From assembly GCA_963727465.1 (NCBI GenBank), contig CAVSGL010000012.1, positions 310,001 through 374,000 of the forward strand: DNA of 64,000 nucleotides, given 5' to 3'. Of the stretch, positions 57,595 through 64,000 are shown one piece after another (the stretch's first letter is position 1; every line of letters begins with the position of its first letter). Below the pieces are notes generated by a model. That model had not been told where the DNA came from, ran no database searches, and was given only the letters and a program-made list of their open reading frames with translations. The position numbers and the translations under genes were made by a program. This DNA is from VRUE01 sp963727465. Lineage in GTDB: Bacteria > Actinomycetota > Thermoleophilia > Solirubrobacterales > 70-9.

Positions 57595-58026
57595 ATGGAA
57601 CTGAGAATCGCCAAGCTGAAGGACGAGGCGACCGTGCCGACACGGGCGCACGCCGGGGACGCCGGGCTGGATCTGTACGCGTGCGAGGCGGCGCATCTGG
57701 GGCCGGGGGAGCGGTGGAGCGTGGGGACCGGGGTCGCGGTCGAGATACCGGACGGTTACGCGGGCCTGGTGCTGCCGCGCTCCGGGATCGCGCGCGACCA
57801 CGGGATCGCCCTGGTCAACGGCCCGGGTCTGATCGACGCCGGCTACCGGGGCGAAATCCGGGTGCTGCTGCTCAACACCGATCCGGCGGAGATCTTCCGG
57901 GTGGAGCCGGGCGAGCGGATCGCGCAGCTCGTGGTCGTGCCGGTTGGACTGCCGGAGCCGGCCGAGGTCGAATCGCTCAGCGACTCGAGCCGCGGCGATG
58001 GTGGCTTCGGCTCGAGTGGACGATGA
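57595..58026 (+). CDS. dut: dUTP diphosphatase
   Basis: 143 aa, trimeric dUTPase. The five motifs are present: AGDAGLDLY, PRSGIA, GLIDAGYRGE (with catalytic Asp), RIAQLVVVPV and the P-loop-like C-terminal RGDGGFGSSG. Removes dUTP to keep uracil out of DNA. No Shine-Dalgarno is possible because the palindrome arm abuts the ATG. Its 3' end overlaps the convergent RTX gene by 50 bp. Confidence 0.96.
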   Translation: MELRIAKLKDEATVPTRAHAGDAGLDLYACEAAHLGPGERWSVGTGVAVEIPDGYAGLVLPRSGIARDHGIALVNGPGLIDAGYRGEIRVLLLNTDPAEIFRVEPGERIAQLVVVPVGLPEPAEVESLSDSSRGDGGFGSSGR

Positions 58027-60154
58027 CCCGGCGCACGGCGAACCGGCAGACGACGGGCGAGCGGTCGCGGTTGCCCGCGGCGTCGATCGCGTAGGCGCGG
58101 AAGACGTGCCGGCCGAGATGGAGTCGGTAGCGACGCCGCGAGTGGCAAGGCCTGAAAGGCCGGCGGTCGATTCGGCAGCGGAAGCGGGAGCCGTTCTCGC
58201 TCGAGCCGAGGGCAAAGGCCACCCGGCGCCACTTGCGCCGGGTGAAGACGCGCTTGGCGGGGCGGTGCAGGAGTCGAGTGCGCGGTGCCGTGCGATCTGC
58301 CCGGACCGGAGGCGGAGAGGCGGACGCTTCCGCGGTCGGCGGATTCGGATTGGGCGGCGTCCCCGGCGGCCGGAAGCTGTTGGGGGCGCGTTCTTCGACG
58401 TCCTCGCAATCGATCGGGCTCGCGTCGGGTCCGTTTTCGGGAAAGTCGATCAGGGCCGTGTCCCAGCCCTCCCCGCAATCGATCGTCGGATCGGGGTCCT
58501 GCGTCGGCGGCACGCCCGAGTTGGCGAGGATCGAGTCGTCGCCGGCTCCCGCGTAATAGCGGTCCGGGCCGGGGCGTCCGAGAAGCTGATTCGGGCCCGC
58601 ATCGCCGATCAGGACGTCGCCGAGGCTCGTTCCCTCGAGATCCTCGAGGTCTGAGATCGTCGTCAGCGGGCCTCCCCCGCAATCGGGCTCTCCGGACGGG
58701 CCGACCAGCCCGGCCTTGCCGATCGCCATGTCGATCGAGACCCCCGCATCCTTGAAGTTCGCCCAGTTGGCGTTGTCGCGGTCCGGTCCCCCGTCCAACA
58801 GGTCGCCTTCACAGACGGCGTCGTCGACGAAGAGGTCCTCGCCCGCTTCGGCGTAGAGCCGGTCGGCGCCTTGGTTGTTGGGCACCGCGTCGTCCCCGCC
58901 CTCAGCGTGGACTTCGTCGTCTCCGGGCCCGTCGACAAGCGCGTCTTCGGTTTCCCCACCGGTGATGTGGTCGACGCCTTCGCCTCCAAGCAGGACGACC
59001 GACGTGCTTACGGGGAAGCCGGTGGCGACGATCGAGTCGTCGCCGGCGAGGCCGGCGACGACGAGCGAGTCGGGGGGCTGCGACAGTGGGAAGGAGCCCA
59101 CGGTCGAGCCGTTGCGGGAGAGGGTCACTTCCTGCGGCGAGCTGGAATACGAGGCGACGAGTGCATCGTCGCCGTTGCTGCCGGTCAGGTAGAGCGCAGC
59201 CGGTTCACCCTGCTGAGGCGCCATGACGCCGGCGCGTGCTTCGCTGGGGTCACCCGCTTCCACCTTCCTTTCGCTGCCGGTGAACTCGCATTCTTCGCGC
59301 GTCGTCCCGGCCGCCGATTCGCAGTAGTCGCCGCCGTCGCCGCCGAAGACCCGATCGGCGCCGCCGTGGCCGAGAATCACGTCGGCGCCGCCGCCTCCGT
59401 AGATCTTCTCGGCGGCGCTCGTGCCGACGATGTAGTCGGCGAAGGGCGTGCCGATCACGACGTCGAAGGGTTCTCCGCCGACTTCTTCGTCGAACCCTCC
59501 TGCGTCCGGCGCGCGGCCGTTGTCGCCACGCCCGGTTCCCAGGTTGATGTAGGCGCCGCGTCCGCTGGGCGTTTGCGGAAATCCTTCGTATTCGGAGAAG
59601 TCAGGGAAGGAGTAGGGGGGGTTCGGCCGATTGAAGAACCCGGGAGTGACGCCGGTCGCGTAGCTGAGCGTGTCGAAGCCGCCTCCCGTGTTGAGGATCC
59701 GGTCGATCGTCGCGTCGCCGCGGACGACGTCATCGCCCTGTTCGCCGTCGAGGGCGGAGTCGGCGCCGAAGCCGCCCGAGAGCAGGTCGTTTCCAGGGCC
59801 CCCGCGCAGCTGGTCGTCGCCGACGCCGCCGTAGAGGCGGTCGTTGCCCGGGCCGCCGTAGAGGTAGTCGTTGCCGCGCTGGCCGTAGAGCGTGTCGTCG
59901 CCGCCTTCGCCGTAGACCGCGGTGACGTTGCGCGGCGCCCGGTAGACGTCGTCGCATTCGGTGCCGTGGTAGGTGTTGCCGACGATCCGCGGTTCTTCGC
60001 CGCCGCAGCTCGCGGCCACGGACCGATCGGCGCCGATCGCCTGTAGCGCCACGGCCACCAGCGTCAAACCCACCAGCGCGGTCGAGGTTATAACCGCATG
60101 GCGGGGAAAAGCTCTACCGCGGTGGGGTGTTGGGGCGGGGTTTGCGGTCATCAT
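57977..60154 (-). CDS. Secreted RTX (hemolysin-type Ca-binding) repeat protein
   Basis: 725 aa. Signal peptide (residues about 20-48), one Cys pair near the mature start, then clusters of nonapeptide GGxGxDxLx repeats: GEGGDDTLYGQRGNDYLYGG to GGFGADSAL (about 82-135), GGGGADVILGHGGADRVFGG (about 250-275), a third cluster with HAEGGDDAVPNNQG and a fourth near 525-560. C-terminal 110 residues are a basic Ig-like/chitinase-associated domain (RCRIDRRPFRPC...HVFRAYAIDAAGNRD). Exported, calcium-stabilised, possibly surface adhesive; no catalytic domain. Confidence 0.88.
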   Translation of the reverse strand: MMTANPAPTPHRGRAFPRHAVITSTALVGLTLVAVALQAIGADRSVAASCGGEEPRIVGNTYHGTECDDVYRAPRNVTAVYGEGGDDTLYGQRGNDYLYGGPGNDRLYGGVGDDQLRGGPGNDLLSGGFGADSALDGEQGDDVVRGDATIDRILNTGGGFDTLSYATGVTPGFFNRPNPPYSFPDFSEYEGFPQTPSGRGAYINLGTGRGDNGRAPDAGGFDEEVGGEPFDVVIGTPFADYIVGTSAAEKIYGGGGADVILGHGGADRVFGGDGGDYCESAAGTTREECEFTGSERKVEAGDPSEARAGVMAPQQGEPAALYLTGSNGDDALVASYSSSPQEVTLSRNGSTVGSFPLSQPPDSLVVAGLAGDDSIVATGFPVSTSVVLLGGEGVDHITGGETEDALVDGPGDDEVHAEGGDDAVPNNQGADRLYAEAGEDLFVDDAVCEGDLLDGGPDRDNANWANFKDAGVSIDMAIGKAGLVGPSGEPDCGGGPLTTISDLEDLEGTSLGDVLIGDAGPNQLLGRPGPDRYYAGAGDDSILANSGVPPTQDPDPTIDCGEGWDTALIDFPENGPDASPIDCEDVEERAPNSFRPPGTPPNPNPPTAEASASPPPVRADRTAPRTRLLHRPAKRVFTRRKWRRVAFALGSSENGSRFRCRIDRRPFRPCHSRRRYRLHLGRHVFRAYAIDAAGNRDRSPVVCRFAVRRVIVHSSRSHHRRGSSR

Positions 60155-60179
60155 CTATTCCGAACCCCGCCACGCGCAC

Positions 60180-60917
60180 TCAGCTGCGCAGGGCCGCCTC
60201 GCGGGCGCAGCGCTCGGCGGCGTGCTCGAGCTCGTCGTCGAGGGGCTCCAGGTCGGCGGGCGAGCCGTGGCGGCGCTCGAGCGCCAGCGCGATCAGGCGG
60301 TCGGCGAGCCAGGCGTTCTTCGGCAGCAGCGGGCCGTGCAGGTAGGTGCCGATCAGGTTGTCGCGGCGCACGCCCTCGAAGCCGTCCTTGCCGTTGTTGC
60401 CGAAGCCCTTTAGGACACGGCCGAGCGGGGCGGCGCCCGGGCCGAGATAGGTGCGGCCGCCGTGGTTCTCGAAGCCGGCGATCGTGCGCGTGCCGTCGCC
60501 CAGGTCCGCCTCGATCGCGACGTTGCCGATCAGTCGCTCGCCCGGCTCGCGCACGGTCTCCAGGTCGGCCAGACCGAGACCCGGCAGGCGCTCCTCGCCG
60601 AGCTGGTAGCTGTGGCCGAGCAGCTGGTAGCCGCCGCAGACGGCGAGCATCGCGGCGCCGTCGCCGAGCGCGGCGCCGATCCCGTCGCGCTTGCTCGCGA
60701 CCATGTCGGCTGCGACGGCGCGCTGGTCGCGGTCCTGCCCGCCGCCGAGGTAGAGCAGGTCGTGCGCGGCGGGATCGAATCCCTCGCCGGGGCCGCTGGC
60801 GGCGTAGGAGAAGCCGATGCCCCGCCACTCGCAGCGCCGCTGGAGGAAGAGGATGTTGCCGCGGTCGGCGTAGATGTTCATCTGCTCGGGGTAGAGGGCG
60901 AGCAGGCGCAGTTCCAT
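60180..60917 (-). CDS. gatD: Lipid II isoglutaminyl synthase, glutaminase subunit
   Basis: 245 aa from ATG 60917. CobB/CobQ-like amidotransferase: LLYLGGGQDRDQ, catalytic Cys in AVCGGYQLLG (about residue 90), GFENHGGRTYLG and the His region GTYLHGPLLPKN. With MurT it amidates the alpha-carboxyl of Glu in lipid II. A methyltransferase gene separates it from murT in the same operon (TGATG overlap). Confidence 0.92.
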   Translation of the reverse strand: MELRLLALYPEQMNIYADRGNILFLQRRCEWRGIGFSYAASGPGEGFDPAAHDLLYLGGGQDRDQRAVAADMVASKRDGIGAALGDGAAMLAVCGGYQLLGHSYQLGEERLPGLGLADLETVREPGERLIGNVAIEADLGDGTRTIAGFENHGGRTYLGPGAAPLGRVLKGFGNNGKDGFEGVRRDNLIGTYLHGPLLPKNAWLADRLIALALERRHGSPADLEPLDDELEHAAERCAREAALRS

Positions 60918-61645
60918 CAGGCGCTCCTTTCGAGCACGACGACGGTCGAGCCGACGTGGATGTCGGTTGGCGCGATCCGCCGCCGCTCGCACGGCGCCAG
61001 CCCCACCTCGGCCGCCTCCCGCTCGAGCTGCTCGGCGGGGAAGGTCGCGATCCGGACCCGGTTCGGCTCTGCGCTCAGGTCGCCGTCGGGGGAGACGATC
61101 TCGCGCCGGCGGTGGATGGCGATTTCGCCCGCCCCGACCGCGACCTCGACGGCGAGGCTCGAGTAGACCCAGCCATCGACCTCGCGCACGTCGGGCAGCG
61201 GCGGCGGTGAGTCGTCGGGCGGCGGCATCCCCTCCAGGATCGCAGCCGCAAAGCATCCCCCCGGCGTCAGCGCCGCGGCCACCCGTCGCAGGCAGGCAAG
61301 CCGGTCCTCTGCCCCCTCCAACAGCTGTAGCGTCTGCATCGGCGCCAGCGCCAGCGACACCCGGCGGTCGAGCTCGAACTCGCGCACATCTGCGTGCAGC
61401 GGCGTCACGGGGAGACCATCGGCGCGCTCGCCCAGCGCCGCCAGCAGGATCGCCTCGCGGTCGACCCCGATGACGTCGTGGCCCCGCCGGGCGAGATGCA
61501 GTGCGACCCGCCCGGTACCGCAGCCGAGGTCGAGGACCTCGCCGCCAGCCGCCGCGGCCAGCTCCTCCCAGAGCGGCAGGTCGGCGGCGTAGGAGGCGCA
61601 CTCGACGTCGTGCCAGATCGCCTCCGTGTCGTGCGTGCGGTTCAT
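60917..61645 (-). CDS. Class I SAM-dependent methyltransferase
   Basis: 242 aa. Motif I VLDLGCGTGRVALHLARRG, acidic strand end VIGVDRE and motif IV LALAPMQTLQLL, with PGGCFAAAIL following. Substrate unknown. It overlaps both murT and gatD by 4 and 1 bp, so it belongs to the operon and may modify a wall or lipid precursor. Confidence 0.85.
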   Translation of the reverse strand: MNRTHDTEAIWHDVECASYAADLPLWEELAAAAGGEVLDLGCGTGRVALHLARRGHDVIGVDREAILLAALGERADGLPVTPLHADVREFELDRRVSLALAPMQTLQLLEGAEDRLACLRRVAAALTPGGCFAAAILEGMPPPDDSPPPLPDVREVDGWVYSSLAVEVAVGAGEIAIHRRREIVSPDGDLSAEPNRVRIATFPAEQLEREAAEVGLAPCERRRIAPTDIHVGSTVVVLERSA

Positions 61646-63033
61646 CGCCAGAACTCCGCCGTCAGGCCGCGGTCCGAGAGCAGCCTGTGCAGCTCGAGCA
61701 GCGCCGTGTAGGTGGGCAGGGCGAAGAGGCGCTCGCCGGAACCCGCCAGCGCCCGGTCGAGCGAGGTCTCGACCTCGGGCTCGACCGCGATCGCATCCCG
61801 GGGCCAGCCGGCGTACTTGAGCCGCAGCGCCATCTCCGGCGCCCGGGTGCCGGCGCAGGTGACCCTGCGCACGCCCTGCGCGAGCAGCTCGAAATCGGCA
61901 TCCCAGATCCAGGAGACGTCGCGCCCGTCGGCGATCCGGTCGTTGAGGCCGATCCAGAGGTCGAGCTCCCCGCCGGCTGCCTCGAGCCGCAGCGTGCGCA
62001 GGACCTCGTTGGTCCCGGCGGGGTTCTTGATCAGCAGAATCGAGAGCTGCCGGGAGTCGACGGGGATCGTCTCGACGCGGCCGAACGCCCCCTTTGCCGC
62101 CGCCAGCGCCGGGGCGATTCGCTCCGCCGCCAGGCCGAGCTCGAGCCCGCCGGCGATCGCCGCGAGCGCGTTGTAGGCGTTGTAGAGGCCGGGCAGCGGC
62201 AGCTCGACCTCGAGCTCGCCGGCCGGCGAGCGGACGCTCAGCGTCGAGCCGCGCATCCCGTGCAGCTCGATCCGCGTCGCCGCCACGTCGGGCCGCGGCC
62301 TCGAGGCTCCGCAGTTGGGACAGGCGTAGTGGCCGAGGTGACCGACGAAGGCGCGGTCGTAGACGTAGGGGTGCCCGCAGCGGCGGCAGTGCTTGGCGTC
62401 GAAGGCATGCTGGAGCTCGGGCAGCGCCTGGCGCTCGTCGTCGATGCCGAAGTAGAGGACGCCGTCGCGGCGGGCGCCGTCGGGGTCGCGGCCGAGGTCG
62501 GCGACGAGCGGGTCGTCGGCATTGAGCGCGAAGCGCGTGCGCCCCGTGTGCGCGGCGACGGTCTCCGCCCAGCGGTCGGCCAGCGCCTCGGTCTCGCCGT
62601 AGCGGTCGAGCTGGTCGCGGAAGAGGTTGCCGAGCACGATCGTCGACGGCTCGAGCTCACCGGCCACCTGGGGGAGCCAGGCCTCGTCGACCTCGAACAG
62701 GCCCTCGCGGCCGTCCTGCTCGAGCAGCGCGGTGGCGATGCCCCAGGTCATGTTGGAGCCGGCCCGGTTGTGCACCGGCGCACGGCCCTCGGCGGTGAGC
62801 AGCGCCGCCAGCAGGCCCGCGGTCGTGGTCTTGCCGTTGGTCGCGCTGATCAGCGTCGCGCCGCGGTCGAGGCGCGAGCCGAGCCGGGCGATCGCGTGGC
62901 GGTCCATGCGCAGCAGCACCCGGCCGGGCAGGGTGGTACCGCCGCCGCGGCCGCTGGCGCGGCTGGCGCCGCCGACCGCGCGGGCGAGCAGGCGCTTGGC
63001 GCCGAACAGCGCGCCGCCGCCGTTCTCGCTCAA
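61642..63033 (-). CDS. murT: Lipid II isoglutaminyl synthase, Mur-ligase-like subunit
   Basis: 463 aa. Mur ligase P-loop SATNGKTTTAGLLAALL (about 64-80), HNRAGSNMTWGIATALL, EVDEAWLP, LNADDPL and a four-Cys zinc ribbon (CRRCG, CPNCG, about 200-225), C-terminal DUF1727. Uses ATP to activate the stem-peptide Glu for amidation by GatD. Overlaps the kinase gene upstream by 4 bp. Confidence 0.93.
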   Translation of the reverse strand: MSENGGGALFGAKRLLARAVGGASRASGRGGGTTLPGRVLLRMDRHAIARLGSRLDRGATLISATNGKTTTAGLLAALLTAEGRAPVHNRAGSNMTWGIATALLEQDGREGLFEVDEAWLPQVAGELEPSTIVLGNLFRDQLDRYGETEALADRWAETVAAHTGRTRFALNADDPLVADLGRDPDGARRDGVLYFGIDDERQALPELQHAFDAKHCRRCGHPYVYDRAFVGHLGHYACPNCGASRPRPDVAATRIELHGMRGSTLSVRSPAGELEVELPLPGLYNAYNALAAIAGGLELGLAAERIAPALAAAKGAFGRVETIPVDSRQLSILLIKNPAGTNEVLRTLRLEAAGGELDLWIGLNDRIADGRDVSWIWDADFELLAQGVRRVTCAGTRAPEMALRLKYAGWPRDAIAVEPEVETSLDRALAGSGERLFALPTYTALLELHRLLSDRGLTAEFWR

Positions 63034-63926
63034 TCCCCGTCCCGGGGCGGGACGATCACGCTCAGCGCCCGGGGCAGCACGCGCAGCGTGGCGGGCAGGT
63101 CGGTGAGGTGCTCGCCGTCGGCGTAGACGGGGAAGGGACGGCTGGCGCTCAGCTCGAGCCGCGGGGCGCGGAACACGCGCACCTCATCCTCCTCGACGTG
63201 GGTGCCCTTGAACACCTTCGGCAGGTTAGCCAGGAAGCGCAGCTTGCCGACCTCGCCGACGGTGACCACGTCGAATTCGCCGTCGTCGAGCTCGGCGTCC
63301 GGCGCGATGAACATGCCGCCGCCGAACGCCCTGCTGTTGGCGACCGCGATCGAGTAGCCGGTGAAGCGCTCGCGTCGCTCGCCGGCGACGATCGTGAAGC
63401 GGGCCGACTTCCAGCCGAACAGCGTGCGGATGCCCGAGTAGGCGTAGACGAGATTGCCGCGCAGCCACCTGGTCTGGTTGGCCCGCTCGTTGGCGATGGA
63501 GTCGAAGCCGACGCTGACGATGCCGAGGAAGCGCCTGCCGTTGACCTCGCCGACGTCGATGCTGCGCAGCGCGCGCCTCGCGAGGGTCGCGGCGGCGGCG
63601 TCGGGCTCGGTCGGCAGACCGAGCACGCGGGCGAGGTCGTTGCCGCGCCCACCGGGCACGATCCCGAGCGGGGTCTCGGAGCCGGCGAGGGCGCCGCCGA
63701 CGGCGCCGGTCAGGCCGTCGCCGCTGACGACGACCGGGATCTCGCCCGCCTCGGCCGCCCGGAGCGCCCGCTCGACTCCGTCCCCGAGGCCGCGCGTGCG
63801 CTCGACCCGGAAGGAGACGCGGCGGGCGTCGAGCTCCCGCTCGAGCCGCGGAAGCAGCTTCAGCGTGCGGCCGTGAGCCGAGGCCGGATTGACCAGCAGC
63901 GCCAGCGGCATCTCGTCGACTCCCAT
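63030..63926 (-). CDS. Diacylglycerol kinase-family lipid kinase
   Basis: 298 aa. YegS/DgkB-like: LLVNPASAHGRTLKLLP, VVVSGDGLTGAVGGALAG (the usual GGDGT motif reads SGDGL), GIVPGGRGNDLARVLGLP and the C-terminal FIAPDAELDDGEFDVV. The altered GGDGT could weaken ATP binding. Phosphorylates diacylglycerol or a related lipid at the membrane. First gene of the murT-gatD operon. Confidence 0.85.
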   Translation of the reverse strand: MGVDEMPLALLVNPASAHGRTLKLLPRLERELDARRVSFRVERTRGLGDGVERALRAAEAGEIPVVVSGDGLTGAVGGALAGSETPLGIVPGGRGNDLARVLGLPTEPDAAAATLARRALRSIDVGEVNGRRFLGIVSVGFDSIANERANQTRWLRGNLVYAYSGIRTLFGWKSARFTIVAGERRERFTGYSIAVANSRAFGGGMFIAPDAELDDGEFDVVTVGEVGKLRFLANLPKVFKGTHVEEDEVRVFRAPRLELSASRPFPVYADGEHLTDLPATLRVLPRALSVIVPPRDGD

Positions 63927-63939
63927 CGCGAGCGCCAGC

Positions 63940-64000
63940 CTAGTCGGCCCCGGTGCGGGCGGGGGCGAGCCGGAAGAGCTGAAAGCGCTCGCCCTCGGCT
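63940..64000 (-). CDS. C-terminal end of a gene cut by the window
   Basis: Only the last 19 codons: AEGERFQLFRLAPARTGAD then TAG at 63942-63940. Its stop lies 14 bp before the kinase start, same strand, so it probably belongs to the same operon. No identification possible. Confidence 0.45.
   Translation of the reverse strand, partial: AEGERFQLFRLAPARTGAD

Overview
The window comes from a high-GC actinobacterium. The ancestral-looking gene order (thrS-infC-rpmI-rplT-pheST-argCJBD-argG-ftsK-cinA-thpR-recA-rny-miaB-miaA-dapF-hflX-dut), many GTG starts, repeated TAnnnT boxes 6-10 nt before start codons (leaderless promoters) and the MurT/GatD pair suggest the class Thermoleophilia (Solirubrobacterales-like). 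That placement is an inference from gene content; no rRNA is present.

Bases 1-17,600 are accessory DNA. After a membrane-anchored HerA-like ATPase and a secreted protein comes a small conjugative-element module: replication-relaxation protein, VirD4/TraD-like ATPase, excisionase-like protein and tyrosine integrase (2917-6738). To its right lie three copies of one 40-nt block, the 3' half of a tRNA-Cys gene (8581, 12978, 14695). They divide the region into an integrase-bearing element and two integrase-free segments of about 4.4 and 1.7 kb. Two of the blocks share the same arms: a 12-bp hairpin and three CCGGYTG repeats exactly 10 bp apart. The cargo is almost entirely toxin-antitoxin genes (HTH/RelE-like, DUF433-type/DUF5615, HicA, several HicB-like, MNT/HEPN) and their debris. 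One MNT/HEPN module occurs twice, 4000 bp apart, with both toxins broken and both antitoxins intact.

Bases 17,600-25,000 are mixed: zwf, a tRNA-Val with an unusual C33, small winged-helix and HTH regulators, a 19-codon ORF with a near-perfect Shine-Dalgarno, an excalibur protein, a cupin and a frameshifted membrane protein.

Bases 25,000-40,055 are conserved core: thrS, infC, an inverted wecB sitting between infC and rpmI, rpmI-rplT, then a translationally coupled run of rRNA methyltransferase-pheS-pheT-argC-argJ-argB-argD-two small genes-argG-a small membrane gene. Most junctions in it are ATGA or TGATG overlaps. It joins phenylalanyl-tRNA charging to the arginine pathway from acetylglutamate to argininosuccinate.

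Bases 40,055-57,500 carry a large imperfect palindrome, an Rpf-like muralytic protein, ftsK, a RodZ-like protein, cinA, thpR, recA, a TM-less RNase Y, miaB, a short miaA, a dapF whose two catalytic cysteines are both serine, an LL-DAP aminotransferase, a hipB gene with three operators at exact 50-bp spacing and a truncated hipA, an MBL hydrolase, an epimerase and hflX. A nested perfect palindrome separates hflX from dut. The right end (57,977-64,000) has a secreted RTX-repeat protein and the minus-strand operon diacylglycerol kinase-murT-methyltransferase-gatD for lipid II amidation.
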